Source of the DNA: Paenibacillus ginsengarvi
GTDB lineage: Bacteria > Bacillota > Bacilli > Paenibacillales > NBRC-103111
NCBI RefSeq assembly: GCF_003626695.1
Contig: NZ_RBAH01000043.1
Span: 1 to 42,256, forward strand
Direction of reading: 5' to 3'
Length of the DNA: 42,256 nucleotides
Shown here: positions 24,231-33,272 of the stretch, one piece after another
Position numbering within the stretch: position 1 is the stretch's first letter
Layout: the number at the start of each line of letters is the position of its first letter
Made by a program: the position numbers and the translations under genes
Notes under the pieces: generated by a model
Databases searched by the model: none
What the model was told of the DNA's origin: nothing
Seen by the model: the letters and a program-made list of their open reading frames with translations, nothing else

Positions 24231-25187
24231 ATGAAGCGCCATATCCGATACGAACCGCTGGCCGTCAAAACGATGCTCGGTCCGGTCAAAGCTCCGTCCA
24301 TGCCGTTCGAATGGTCGATCAACCCGTATCGCGGCTGCCAGCACGGCTGCGCCTTCTGTTACGCCCGCTCCACGCATGCGTTCCTCGGCATGGAAGCCGA
24401 CGATACGTTTCAAAACCGCATTTTAATGAAGACGGAAGGTCCCGAAGCGCTTCGCTCGCAGCTCGACAAAATGGCCCGTTCTCGCAAAGGCGTGCGCGCC
24501 ATCGGCCGCATCGCCATCGGGACAGCGACAGATCCTTATCAGCAGGTCGAAGCAAACGCCGGATTGACCCGCGCTTGTCTGGAAGTTTTGGCCGAGTACC
24601 CCGTGAGCGTATCGATCACGACTAGATCGCCGCTTATCCTGCGCGATCTCGACCTGCTCCGGCGTATGCCCGGCGTCTCTGTCAACATGAGCGTCGGCAC
24701 GCTCCGGACAGACGTCTGGAAAAACTTCGAGCCGTCCACCCCCTCCCCTCGCAAAAGGTTGGAGGCGATCAAACAGCTCGGCGAGGAGGGCATCGTGACT
24801 AGGGTATTCGTTGCCCCTATCCTTCCTCATATTTCCGATCATGCGGACGATCTGGGCGCTCTGATCGAAGCCATCGCAGACTGCCACCCCGGCAGCGTCA
24901 TGTCCTCTATGCTCCGGCTCAGCACACGCGAAGTCAAAGTTTGGTTTTTTCGCACTCTGCACGAGCATTACCCGCATCTGACCGAAACGTACGCCACCAT
25001 GTACCGCGGCTCCGCCAACGCGCTGGACGATTACCGCGTGCGAGTGCGGCAGACGATCCGGCTGCTGCTGGAGCAGTACTGGCTGCGCGAGTCCGACTCC
25101 GATCGCCGTCCCGCCGCAGCCGCCGACTTCGAAGACGCCGGCGCTACCGAATCCGCCCCGGCCGTGCAGCAGTTGTATTTGTTTTGA
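24231..25187 (+). CDS. SplB-like / Rv2578c-family radical SAM protein
   Basis: 318 aa. The [4Fe-4S] cluster motif is C-x3-C-x2-C, seen as CQHGCAFCYARSTHAF near residues 37-52; the CxxxCxxC spacing with a following aromatic is diagnostic of radical SAM. RGVRAIGRIAIGTATDPYQ-like and VSITTRSPLILRDLDLL segments match the SPL/COG1533 group often annotated as DNA repair photolyase-related. True spore photoproduct lyase activity cannot be assumed. AAGGAGG lies about 9 nt before the ATG. It is monocistronic by context. Confidence 0.85.
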   Translation: MKRHIRYEPLAVKTMLGPVKAPSMPFEWSINPYRGCQHGCAFCYARSTHAFLGMEADDTFQNRILMKTEGPEALRSQLDKMARSRKGVRAIGRIAIGTATDPYQQVEANAGLTRACLEVLAEYPVSVSITTRSPLILRDLDLLRRMPGVSVNMSVGTLRTDVWKNFEPSTPSPRKRLEAIKQLGEEGIVTRVFVAPILPHISDHADDLGALIEAIADCHPGSVMSSMLRLSTREVKVWFFRTLHEHYPHLTETYATMYRGSANALDDYRVRVRQTIRLLLEQYWLRESDSDRRPAAAADFEDAGATESAPAVQQLYLF

Positions 25188-25436
25188 TGGTGGGGGCGGA
25201 CACGTACGGATCAGTTGAAGGGTCTCCTGCGATATGCCGGTAGGAGTAATAACATTGGGTACGGACACTTCTTTGCCCCCGAGTTCTTCCGGTCTGATCG
25301 GCGTATCCAACAGAATCTGATGTGTTACATATTACCTATAGATTTAGGATAAAAATCATCAAATAGGAAAAAGTATGCAGATATTTGAAGGAATTTGTAT
25401 ATTACTGTAGAACCATCACAGTAACCCAAAATAATG

Positions 25437-25454
25437 AGGAGGTCTCCCGCTTTG
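25437..25454 (+). promoter_or_regulatory. Ribosome site that decides a TTG start
   Basis: AGGAGG (25437-25442) overlaps an ATG at 25434, so that ATG cannot be the start. The TTG at 25452 is 9 nt downstream and gives MSNVLVLLLLG. Confidence 0.7.
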
Positions 25455-26255
25455 TCGAACGTACTCGTTTTATTACTTCTTGGCTGCTTTGTTTCACTTA
25501 TCATCGGACTTTTCAAACCAGGTGCTGTTGTGAAATGGGGCCCACCTGAAAAAAGAACTCGCGGTAAAGCATTAATGATTTACGGATTGGGATTAATCGT
25601 TTTATTTATTGCTATCGGAGCTACTGCGCCTGATAAGGCAGAAAGCGATAGCTCAGCTGCCAATGCAAAAGTAGGTGATAGCAGTAATGAGGATGCCGCT
25701 GCGAAGAAAGAGGCTGCTGAACAAGCTAAAGCAGATGCAAAAGCTCAGAAAGAGGCAGATGCTAAGGCCAAGGCAGAGGCTAATGCTCTAGCCAAAGCAG
25801 AGGCGGAAGCTAAAGCCAAGGCTGAAGCAGAAGCGAAAGCACCACGAGCCGGGGATACAGTTAAAGCGGGTAATATTTCTATCGTAGTCTCTGATCCAAG
25901 TACTGCGGCAACAATCGGGGACAAGTATTTGAATCAAAAGGCCAAAGGAATCTACTGGATTTTCCCGGTTGCCGCAAGAAACGACGACAAGGAGGCCAGG
26001 ACTGTGGACTCATCCATGTTCACTTTGATTTCGAATACTGGCGTGAAATACGAACCAGATGCGACCGCTGCGATCTATATGAACACCGATTCCAAATTCT
26101 TTCTTGAAAAAATTAATCCAGGCATTGTATTGAACGGGTTTGTAGTATTCGATATGCCCAAAGACCAGATGATAGTAGATTATAAGATGCAGGTTCGTGG
26201 TGGGGTAGGGTTCGCGACAACTAAGCCGGTTGACATCATTCTAAAACCGAGATAA
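25452..26255 (+). CDS. DUF4352-like membrane protein with Ala/Lys/Glu-rich linker
   Basis: About 267 aa. Two N-terminal hydrophobic segments (NVLVLLLLGCFVSLIIGLF and a second at ALMIYGLGLIVLFIAIGA) bracket a PPEKR segment. A long Ala/Lys/Glu-rich region (about residues 75-135, likely coiled-coil or helical) follows. The C-terminal part, VKAGNISIVVSDPSTAATIGDKYLNQ..., has the pattern of the DUF4352/telomeric repeat-binding-factor-2-like domain found in secreted Bacillales proteins. The DNA is visibly lower in GC than its neighbours. It lies next to a tRNA gene and a decayed frame, suggesting a later insertion. A terminator follows. Confidence 0.75.
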   Translation: MSNVLVLLLLGCFVSLIIGLFKPGAVVKWGPPEKRTRGKALMIYGLGLIVLFIAIGATAPDKAESDSSAANAKVGDSSNEDAAAKKEAAEQAKADAKAQKEADAKAKAEANALAKAEAEAKAKAEAEAKAPRAGDTVKAGNISIVVSDPSTAATIGDKYLNQKAKGIYWIFPVAARNDDKEARTVDSSMFTLISNTGVKYEPDATAAIYMNTDSKFFLEKINPGIVLNGFVVFDMPKDQMIVDYKMQVRGGVGFATTKPVDIILKPR

Positions 26256-26310
26256 ATCACTTTTAATATTGCGCTCCATTATAGAAGGAATAGACAGAAA
26301 TAAGCAAAAT

Positions 26311-26348
26311 AAAACCCCGTCCAGCCACTACAGGCCAGGCGGGTTTTA
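26311..26348 (+). terminator. Terminator after the DUF4352-like gene
   Basis: AAAACCC and an inner GGCC-rich stem pair with GGGTTTT; the flanks are A-rich and T-rich, so it can act on both strands. Confidence 0.65.
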
Positions 26349-26355
26349 AGTTTAT

Positions 26356-26559
26356 TCAGGAGGGGCCTTGAATATACAGAAACTTCATTGTTGATGCCTC
26401 ATTGAAAGCACTAGTATTATCTTGAACCATTACTGAAACGCCAACGGTTGGTTTCTTGGCAGTTCAACTGGAATTGTTATTGACATTATTTTGGTACGTA
26501 TTTTGTGTTACTATGCCAGAATTATAAACTATATTCCAATCTTGATTGCTAATAAAAAC
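26356..26559 (-). pseudogene. Decayed reading frame near tRNA-Thr (unknown protein remnant)
   Basis: On the minus strand a frame of about 68 codons reads protein-like text (for example SNQDWNIVYNSGIVTQNTYQ and PTVGVSVMVQDNTSAFNEAS). It carries a TGA at 26464-26466, exactly 36 codons before its terminal TGA at 26356-26358. There is no ribosome site or start codon. The sequence is low in GC like the DUF4352 gene. I do not recognise the family, and chance cannot be excluded. Confidence 0.35.
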
Positions 26560-26590
26560 GCGCCCCCTCGAATCGTCGAGAAGGCGCGTT
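26552..26590 (-). terminator. Terminator of the tRNA-Thr transcript
   Basis: ACGCGCC..CTCGA pairs with TCGAG..GGCGCGT and, read on the minus strand, is followed by TTTTTATT. It lies 20 bp past the tRNA 3' end. Confidence 0.85.
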
Positions 26591-26609
26591 AATACAGGGT
26601 TTTGTACAA

Positions 26610-26682
<73 letters not shown>

Positions 26683-26703
26683 ACGTGCTTGTTTGCATCA
26701 CAC

Positions 26704-26738
26704 TTAATATATATTACTCATTTTTCGTCAAAAGTCAA
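26704..26738 (-). promoter_or_regulatory. tRNA-Thr promoter region
   Basis: Two overlapping sigma-A-like pairs occur on the minus strand: TTGACG (26726-26731) with TATTAA (26704-26709), and TTGACT (26733-26738) with TAATAT (26711-26716). Both have 16-nt spacers. Confidence 0.55.
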
Positions 26739-26898
26739 CAAGCATTTCAAACAATTTTATGGTCGCGTTCGACATCGATTTGAACATTTCGCCAATCCTC
26801 CGTCAGCGCTCCGCGCCTTTCCTCACTGGGGACAAGCCATGCGTGTTCCTGCTCCTTCACAACCCCCGTCCAAAACGCCGAGAAGCTGGCCAAGCGAC

Positions 26899-26948
26899 TT
26901 GGCCTAATCCCGTTTATCGTTTATGATAGCAATGTAGAAACGCTTCCA
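26899..26948 (+). promoter_or_regulatory. Promoter with cre-like site at the start point (Cache/AraC gene)
   Basis: TTGGCC (26899-26904), a 17-bp spacer and TATGAT (26922-26927) are followed at about +1 by TAGAAACGCTTCCA (26935-26948). That element matches the cre consensus at 12 of 14 positions. The layout mirrors the FAD-oxidoreductase promoter. Confidence 0.5.
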
Positions 26949-26999
26949 CCGATACACCTTGAGGGGTCGTTTGCACTTACAGAGAGAAAGGACGGGTGG

Positions 27000-29312
27000 A
27001 TGGATATGTCAAGGCAGTTAATCCCCTTCTTCAGCAAGCTTCCGTTTCAGCGCAAGCTGCTGCTCTCCTCGATATTGCTGAGCGTTCTGCCCGTGCTGCT
27101 GCTGGGCAGCGCCGCGTCCTATGTAGCCTCCTCCAGCATTCAGAAGGAAGTTAATGCGAAGCACGAGGCCACGCTTCGACAAATCGAGCTGCAGGTCGAC
27201 TCGATGCTGAAGCGATTTGATTATATGACCATTCAGATCGCCGGCGACGTTACGATTGAGAAGTCGGCCCGCCTCGGCATATCGATGGACGAACCGGAGA
27301 AGCTGGAAGCGACGCTCGATATGGTTAGCACGCTTCGCAAGTACCGCACGTTATCGGATGTCCCGTTTAACGCCTATTTGATTTATAACAAATTCAATAC
27401 GGTATACTCGACCTCGTTAGGGATGCTTTTGACGAAAGACTTTCCTTATTACGAGGCGCTGCGGCAGTACGAGCCCAGCTTTACCGGCTCCTTGTTTCTG
27501 CCGTCCAATACGTATCCTAATCAAAACGATTTTCTGATCGTCCGGCCGGTTGGCTCCTCCTCGACGGTGGACGGCATTCTATTTCTCGAAGCGGACCCGA
27601 CACGGCTGTATGAAATGCTCCAATCGGTCGACATGGGCGACGGCAGCCAGCTGCTCGTCGTTAACGGCAACGGCCGCATCGTGCTTAGCCAGCAGATGCA
27701 AGAAATCGGCACTACGCTGCCCGCCCCGTTCGCGAAACGGCTGGAGTTAAAAACGCCGGCCTCTACCGAAGCGGTGGCTTACGGCGATGAACGTTATAAC
27801 GTATCCGTCCACCGTTCTTCCTTCAACGACTGGGCGTATGTTATCATTGCGCCGCAAGACGCGCTGACGGCCAAAGCGAGCCTCATTCGCAAGGTGACCT
27901 GGCTGATCGCAGGCTTCCTTGCGCTGCTGTGGGGGCTCATTGCCCTGTTTGCTTCCAAGCGGCTGTACTACCCGATCCGCTCGCTGCTGCTGAAGCTGCC
28001 GGGTCGAACGAAGCCTTCTCAAGACGGCTTGCAGCAGCTGGACGCCTTCATGGAACAGGTCATGGATACAAACAAACGGCTGGACAGCGAGCTGCGCGAG
28101 CAGGCTCCTCAGCTTAGGGAGAACACGCTGATCAAGCTGCTTCAGGGCGAATGGAACGAAGCTGAGTTTGCGCTCAAGTCGCAGCAGTACGATTTTCCAC
28201 TGCACGGGAAAAACGGCTTTATCGTTTGTTTGTTCGAAGTAGACGATCTGATGGAGTTCCGCACCAGCTATAAGGGGAAAGACCGTTCGCTCATGATGTA
28301 TGCGCTGACAAAGCTTGTCGAAGAGGTAGCCGCTCCTCAAATCGCCTCCGTGACGGTATCCCCTTCTCTCGGCAAGATCGCGCTTATCGCCGGAGCGGAC
28401 AACGTGGGCGAGGCGTTCGAAAGCCAGATCGAACAGTTGACTGTACGGGTCCGCCATCAGACGAAGGAGCTGTTCCGTCTTACGCTTACAGCCGGCGTCA
28501 GCCGCATACGGCCGACATACCGCGGTATTCACGAAAGCTATCTCGAAGCCGGCGATCTGCTCAGCTTCCGCCATTTGCTCGGGCGGGATTTGACGATTAG
28601 CCACCAAGCGCTCGAATCGAAGGATACGCTCAAGCAGTCGGCGCGAAATTTGATCAAACGGCAAAAAACGATCGTCAAACGGATCGCCGAAGGCGATATG
28701 GATTCGGTCTACGCCGAATTTGACGAAATGATTCGCGACATCCCGCATCATTTGACCGGCTTTAAGCCGGTAACCGGCATCTTCACGAACCTCGTCGCGG
28801 AAGTCGATCATCTGCTCGAACAGCTCGGTTTCGAGTTGACGTCCCTGTTCGCTTACAACGTATACGCGCGAGTCAATGAGCTGGAATCGCTGGAACAGCT
28901 TCAGGACTGGTTCATCCAAGAGTTTTTCCCGGCGCTGCTGAGCCATTACGAGAAACGGAACGTTACGAACCAGACGAAGATCGTGCAGCAGGTTGTCAGC
29001 TACATTCAGCAGGGTGCGGAGGGCGAGCTGAGCTTGCAGGAGGCGTCCTCCCGCTTCGGCGTTTCCCAATCCCAACTGAGCCGGATGTTCAAGGATGAGA
29101 TGAATGTCAACTTCATCGATTATTGTATAGAAGTCCGGATGTCGCGGGCCAAAGAATGGCTCGTCCATTCCGACATGCCTATCAAGCAAATCGCCGAACG
29201 TCTGCAGTACACCACGACGCAAAATTTCTCCCGGGCGTTTAAGCAAACGACCGGCATGTCTCCCGGTCAGTACCGGGATTCGGTTCGCCAACGCTCGGAC
29301 GGTTTCGCCTAG
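27000..29312 (+). CDS. Membrane Cache-domain / AraC-family sensor regulator
   Basis: 770 aa. TM1 is at about 17-42 (KLLLSSILLSVLPVLLLGSAASYVA). An extracellular Cache-like sensor domain spans about 45-295. TM2 is near 300-322 (TWLIAGFLALLWGLIALF). A long cytoplasmic linker follows. The C-terminal AraC HTH (about 670-765) ends in RLQYTTTQNFSRAFKQTTGMSPGQYR. This is the one-component regulator type typical of Paenibacillus sugar loci: it senses an extracellular ligand and activates the neighbouring transporter. AAAGGA is 7 nt before the ATG. A strong terminator follows, then the permease operon with its own promoter, its most likely target. Confidence 0.92.
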   Translation: MDMSRQLIPFFSKLPFQRKLLLSSILLSVLPVLLLGSAASYVASSSIQKEVNAKHEATLRQIELQVDSMLKRFDYMTIQIAGDVTIEKSARLGISMDEPEKLEATLDMVSTLRKYRTLSDVPFNAYLIYNKFNTVYSTSLGMLLTKDFPYYEALRQYEPSFTGSLFLPSNTYPNQNDFLIVRPVGSSSTVDGILFLEADPTRLYEMLQSVDMGDGSQLLVVNGNGRIVLSQQMQEIGTTLPAPFAKRLELKTPASTEAVAYGDERYNVSVHRSSFNDWAYVIIAPQDALTAKASLIRKVTWLIAGFLALLWGLIALFASKRLYYPIRSLLLKLPGRTKPSQDGLQQLDAFMEQVMDTNKRLDSELREQAPQLRENTLIKLLQGEWNEAEFALKSQQYDFPLHGKNGFIVCLFEVDDLMEFRTSYKGKDRSLMMYALTKLVEEVAAPQIASVTVSPSLGKIALIAGADNVGEAFESQIEQLTVRVRHQTKELFRLTLTAGVSRIRPTYRGIHESYLEAGDLLSFRHLLGRDLTISHQALESKDTLKQSARNLIKRQKTIVKRIAEGDMDSVYAEFDEMIRDIPHHLTGFKPVTGIFTNLVAEVDHLLEQLGFELTSLFAYNVYARVNELESLEQLQDWFIQEFFPALLSHYEKRNVTNQTKIVQQVVSYIQQGAEGELSLQEASSRFGVSQSQLSRMFKDEMNVNFIDYCIEVRMSRAKEWLVHSDMPIKQIAERLQYTTTQNFSRAFKQTTGMSPGQYRDSVRQRSDGFA

Positions 29313-29341
29313 AATCCATACAGCACGAAATGTCGTCAACC

Positions 29342-29369
29342 GCCTTTGCCTTTGTGGCAAAGGCTTTTT
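29342..29369 (+). terminator. Strong terminator after the Cache/AraC gene
   Basis: GCCTTTGCC / GGCAAAGGC, a 9-bp stem with a 5-nt loop, followed by TTTTT. Confidence 0.9.
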
Positions 29370-29444
29370 GCCGTTATTACGGACAAGTTTCATCATTTGC
29401 GCGGTGGTATCATCTTTTGTTAATGCGCTAGAAAATTTAGATCG

Positions 29445-29474
29445 TTTACAGATCGGGCTCGCTTCCCCTATGAT
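29445..29474 (+). promoter_or_regulatory. Promoter of the LplB/LplC-like transporter operon
   Basis: TTTACA (29445-29450), an 18-bp spacer and TATGAT (29469-29474), about 60 bp before the first permease start. Confidence 0.5.
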
Positions 29475-29532
29475 GGCATCAATTCGATGAAGACAAATAC
29501 CCGGTCATACCGGAAAGGGGGTACTACGCATC

Positions 29533-30495
29533 TTGAGAACGATTACAAACGAACCTTTCACGGGCGCGGCCAAACCGCAGCGCGGCTTTTGGGCCAATTT
29601 GGGCAGAAAGCTGTGGAAGAGCAGGGTCATGTACTTGTTTGCGCTGCCCGGCACGCTTTATTTTCTCATCTACAAATATGTGCCGCTGCTCGGTTCGGTT
29701 ATCGCCTTCCAGGACTACAGCCCGTTTCAAGGCTTTTTGCACAGCGACTGGGTCGGATTCGCTCATTTCCGCCATATCTTCGATAACTCCGAAGTCGTAC
29801 AGGTGCTGATCAATACGCTGACGCTGTCGTTTCTGCAGATTGCCTTCGCTTTCCCTGTACCTATCGTACTGGCGCTTATGCTGAACGAGGTTAAGAGCGA
29901 ATGGTTTAAACGGCTGATCCAGTCTTTCGTTTATTTGCCGCACTTTTTATCGTGGGTCGTCGTGATTGGACTTGTTACGATATTCCTGCGCAGCGACGGT
30001 GTCATCAACAGCTTGACAGCGCATTTCTTCGGCGCCGAACCGGTTCTGTTTTTGCAGCAGCCGTATCTGTTTAAGCCGCTTATCGTCCTCGAAGTAATCT
30101 GGAAGGAAGCGGGCTGGAGCACGATCGTCTTCCTGGCGGCGCTCGCCGGGGTGAACCCCGAGTTGTACGAGGCGGCCATTGTAGACGGGGCCGGACGCTG
30201 GCGGCGTATTTGGAGCATCACGCTTCCATCCATCCGGAGCACGATCGTCATTTTGCTTATTTTGCGCCTCGGCACCGTTCTCGACAACGGTTTCGAGCAA
30301 ATTTTCCTGATGCTCAATCCGTATGTCAAGGAAGTCGGCGAAGTGCTGGACACGTATGTGTACTATAAAGGCGTGCTGCAATCGGACTTCAGCTTTGCGA
30401 CCGCAGTCGGCTTGTTCAAATCGGTCGTGGGTCTCATTCTTGTCGTGGCGGCCAACAAGCTGTCCAAACGTTTCGGCGAAGAAGGCATCTACTAA
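29533..30495 (+). CDS. ABC permease, LplB/YtcP-like family
   Basis: 320 aa. The cytoplasmic N-terminus (about 1-35) is followed by six transmembrane helices, the first being MYLFALPGTLYFLIYKYVPLL. The ATPase-contacting EAA loop is LYEAAIVDGAGRWRRIWSITLP, with the canonical glycine. The start is TTG at 29533, with AAAGGGGG about 11 nt upstream; no ATG is better placed. It is the first gene of a permease/permease/SBP set with no ATPase nearby, as usual for this family, which borrows a shared MsmX-type ATPase. Confidence 0.9.
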   Translation: MRTITNEPFTGAAKPQRGFWANLGRKLWKSRVMYLFALPGTLYFLIYKYVPLLGSVIAFQDYSPFQGFLHSDWVGFAHFRHIFDNSEVVQVLINTLTLSFLQIAFAFPVPIVLALMLNEVKSEWFKRLIQSFVYLPHFLSWVVVIGLVTIFLRSDGVINSLTAHFFGAEPVLFLQQPYLFKPLIVLEVIWKEAGWSTIVFLAALAGVNPELYEAAIVDGAGRWRRIWSITLPSIRSTIVILLILRLGTVLDNGFEQIFLMLNPYVKEVGEVLDTYVYYKGVLQSDFSFATAVGLFKSVVGLILVVAANKLSKRFGEEGIY

Positions 30496-30498
30496 GAG

Positions 30499-30582
30499 GC
30501 ACCCCAAAAAGTGAAGCTGACCTTCGCAGCGTAGTCCGAATACTTTTCGGGGACCCCGAGACTTGCACCCCAAAAAGTGAAG
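30499..30582 (+). repeat. 18-bp direct repeat with inverted partner between the two permease genes
   Basis: GCACCCCAAAAAGTGAAG occurs at 30499-30516 and again at 30565-30582 (period 66). Between them ACTTTTCGGGG (30542-30552) is complementary to CCCCAAAAAGT of the first copy at 10 of 11 positions, so it can form a stem-loop. This lies inside the operon and could tune expression of the second permease or mark a small duplication. Confidence 0.7.
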
Positions 30583-30628
30583 TTAAGCTTTACCTTTTAC
30601 AACAAGAAGAAGGAGGTGCGAATACGGC

Positions 30629-31501
30629 ATGCATCACCGCTCATGGCTCGACCGGATAGGAGACGGGGTCAACATTTTGCTGCTGGTCCTCATCGCCGCC
30701 ACGATGATCGTCCCGTTCCTGTACATTTTTTCCGTGTCGTTTTCTTCAATGGAAGAATATTTGCGCAAAGACTTTATTTTTTGGCCCGAGCATTGGGTGA
30801 CGGACGCGTACCGGTATATATTGTCCAACGACAAGTTTATCAAATCGATCTTTGTCACGATTTTCATTACGGTGATCGGTACGCTGCTTAATCTCGCCTT
30901 TACGTCTACGATGGCCTATGCACTGTCGAAGCCGTTTTTCGGCCAGCGTGTGCTCCTGTTTTTGGTGCTGTTCACGTTTCTGTTCAGCGCCGGGATTATC
31001 CCGACGTACCTCATCGTCAAGGAAACGATGCTGCTTAATACGATTTGGGCGCTTATTATTCCGGTACTGATCAGCCCGTGGAACTTGATCGTTTTCACCC
31101 AGTTTTTCAAAAACATCCCCGAAGAGCTGAACGAGGCCGCCCTGATCGACGGCGCGGGTCCGTTTACCGTCTTCGCCCGTATCGTATTGCCGCTGTCGAA
31201 GCCGGCACTCGCTACTTTCGGCTTGTTTTACACCGTTATGCACTGGAACTCGTACTTCACCGGCATGCTGTACCTGAGCAATCCGAATCTATGGCCGATC
31301 CAGCTGCTGCTCCGGCAGATCGTCGTCGTGAACGATACGTCTTCGCTGCAAGCCGATCAGCTCGCCAACATTCAGCCGCCGCCGGCTGAAACGACGCAGA
31401 TGGCCGCCATCCTGCTGGCGACGATACCGATCCTGATCGTATATCCGTTTCTGCAAAGGCATTTCGCCAAGGGGGTGATGATCGGCTCGGTCAAAGGCTG
31501 A
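30629..31501 (+). CDS. ABC permease, LplC/YtcP-like family
   Basis: 290 aa with six predicted helices; the first is ILLLVLIAATMIVPFLYIFSVSF. The EAA loop is LNEAALIDGAGPFTVFARIVLP. AAGGAGGTG lies 10 nt before the ATG. It pairs with the preceding permease and is separated from it by a structured repeat region of 133 bp, unusually long for two partner permeases. Confidence 0.92.
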   Translation: MHHRSWLDRIGDGVNILLLVLIAATMIVPFLYIFSVSFSSMEEYLRKDFIFWPEHWVTDAYRYILSNDKFIKSIFVTIFITVIGTLLNLAFTSTMAYALSKPFFGQRVLLFLVLFTFLFSAGIIPTYLIVKETMLLNTIWALIIPVLISPWNLIVFTQFFKNIPEELNEAALIDGAGPFTVFARIVLPLSKPALATFGLFYTVMHWNSYFTGMLYLSNPNLWPIQLLLRQIVVVNDTSSLQADQLANIQPPPAETTQMAAILLATIPILIVYPFLQRHFAKGVMIGSVKG

Positions 31502-31557
31502 TTCGGCAAACGCGCGAGCCGTTCGCTGGGCTGGGCCATACTAAACGGGAGAGGCTG

Positions 31558-31576
31558 CGGAGTCCGTACAACTCCG
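31558..31576 (+). promoter_or_regulatory. Small hairpin upstream of the SBP gene
   Basis: CGGAGT (31558-31563) pairs with ACTCCG (31571-31576) around a 7-nt loop in the 166-bp leader. There is no T-tract. It may stabilise SBP mRNA. Confidence 0.3.
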
Positions 31577-31667
31577 GCAACCGATGCCCGGAAAGCTTCA
31601 AACGTTTCATCCATAAGGGGTTCGTTCACCAAACAAAGCTGTGCCATCAAACATGGAGGTGTCTGCT

Positions 31668-33245
31668 ATGAAAGGAAAAACACTCACTAGCCTCGTCGCG
31701 CTGTCCGTTCTGTCCGCATCCCTCGCCGCTTGTTCCGGGGGCGCCAAATCGGGCGATACGCCGAAGGCCGGCGACACGAATGCACCTAATACGAACAAAA
31801 CATACGATATCAGCTTCCTCAACTTCGCCTACACGATCTTTCCCGATCCGAACAGTAAAGGCGTAGAAGCGATCAAACAAAAATTCGGCGCCAACATCAA
31901 ATCCCAGTTCGTTCTTCAGTCCGACTACAAAGAGAAATTAAACGTCATCATGGCTTCTGGCGACATGCCGGATGTCGTAGCGATCATGAACCTGGATTCG
32001 AACTATTACAAATGGGCCAAACAAGGCGCCTTCCTTCCGCTCGACGAATATATCGACCAATACGCTACGCTGAAGGGCGTTCCGAAGTCCATTTACGATC
32101 AATTCCGCGTCAACGGCAAAATTTACAGCATTCCGATGTACCAGCCGACTTACACGTTCTCGGGAACGATCCGTCAAGACTGGCTCGACAATCTCGGCCT
32201 GAAAATGCCGACCAACTACAAGGAACTGCTTGAAGTCGCCGTTGCCTTTACGAAAAACGACCCGGACAAAAACGGCAAAAACGATACGTACGGCTTCGCA
32301 CTCGGCGAAAACATCAGCCCCGAGCATGCTATGGGCGCCTATTGGTCGAGCGGCTGGTACCACAAGGATAAGGACGGCAACTACATGCCCGGCCTGATCG
32401 GTCCGGGACGTAAGGAAGTTATTGAGACGATGACGGCCGCCTACAAGGAAGGCGCTGTGACGAAGGACTTCGCCGTGCTCAACTGGGCGCAGGCGAACAA
32501 GGAGTTTTATTCCGGCAAAGCGGGTATCTTTATCGGCACGCCAAGCGGGATGGTGGAAGACTACTACACCGGTCTGCTGAAAGTCGATCCGAAAGCGAAA
32601 GTGGAACCGATTCCGTTCTTCAAAGCTCCGGACGGCTCCCAGGGCAACCTGAAAGGACGCGGCTTCTTCGGGCTTACGACACTGTCCGCCAAGCTGAAAA
32701 ACGACCCGGACAAAGTTAAGAAAATATTTGAAATTCTCGACTATGGCCGTCAGTTCATCCCACTCGACCAGCGTAACCCGCAAAACCAGCAGTTCGACTG
32801 GATTATGGGCGGCAACGGCGTAGGCTACGACATGGTGAACGGCAAAGCGGTACCGAAAGCCGGTCAAGAGTCCAATACGCCGATCCAGTACATGCTGCAG
32901 CGCCATGAGTTCTGGAAGCCTTGGGCGCCGAGCGACGACGCCAACCAGTTTTCCAAAGCCTCTTACAACTCGCCGGAAATGCAAGCGTTTATCGCCAAGA
33001 TCGAGCAGATGGAAAAAACGTACAACAAAACGCCGTACGACAATCCGGTCAACCTCGTTTATTCAGAAACGCTTGCGGCTAAAGGCAGCGAGCTCGACAA
33101 ATATTTGATCGACGAGCAAACGAAGATGATCTCCGGCCAGCGTCCGATCTCCGATTGGGACAAGATGATCGAGGAATGGAAAGGCCGCGGAGGCGCGCAG
33201 CTGATGAAGGAAGTTAACGACGGCATCAAAGAAGCTAAGAAATAA
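31668..33245 (+). CDS. Extracellular sugar/oligosaccharide-binding lipoprotein (LipO-like)
   Basis: About 525 aa. Signal MKGKTLTSLVALSVLSASLAAC with lipobox LAAC. The longer length (about 520-550 aa) and the FPDPNSKGVEAIKQKFGANIKSQ start are typical of the SBP partners of LplB/LplC permeases. I chose the ATG at 31668 because GGAGGT is 7 nt upstream, rather than the in-frame upstream ATG at 31641. It supplies substrate to the two permeases. The next gene, after a hairpin, is lyase-like, which suggests an acidic or complex oligosaccharide as substrate. Confidence 0.92.
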   Translation: MKGKTLTSLVALSVLSASLAACSGGAKSGDTPKAGDTNAPNTNKTYDISFLNFAYTIFPDPNSKGVEAIKQKFGANIKSQFVLQSDYKEKLNVIMASGDMPDVVAIMNLDSNYYKWAKQGAFLPLDEYIDQYATLKGVPKSIYDQFRVNGKIYSIPMYQPTYTFSGTIRQDWLDNLGLKMPTNYKELLEVAVAFTKNDPDKNGKNDTYGFALGENISPEHAMGAYWSSGWYHKDKDGNYMPGLIGPGRKEVIETMTAAYKEGAVTKDFAVLNWAQANKEFYSGKAGIFIGTPSGMVEDYYTGLLKVDPKAKVEPIPFFKAPDGSQGNLKGRGFFGLTTLSAKLKNDPDKVKKIFEILDYGRQFIPLDQRNPQNQQFDWIMGGNGVGYDMVNGKAVPKAGQESNTPIQYMLQRHEFWKPWAPSDDANQFSKASYNSPEMQAFIAKIEQMEKTYNKTPYDNPVNLVYSETLAAKGSELDKYLIDEQTKMISGQRPISDWDKMIEEWKGRGGAQLMKEVNDGIKEAKK

Positions 33246-33272
33246 GCGACAGTAGCGATTAACCGCCCGCCA

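Noticed and set aside
27747..29396. 549-aa minus-strand frame under the Cache/AraC gene
   Set aside because: Antisense shadow in GC-rich DNA; the sense protein has complete domains and a start.
31502..31667. Possible S-box or glycine-type riboswitch before the LipO-like SBP
   Set aside because: A few blocks (GGAGAGGCTG, CGGCAACC) recall these classes, but the order and remaining core do not match; only a small hairpin is supported.
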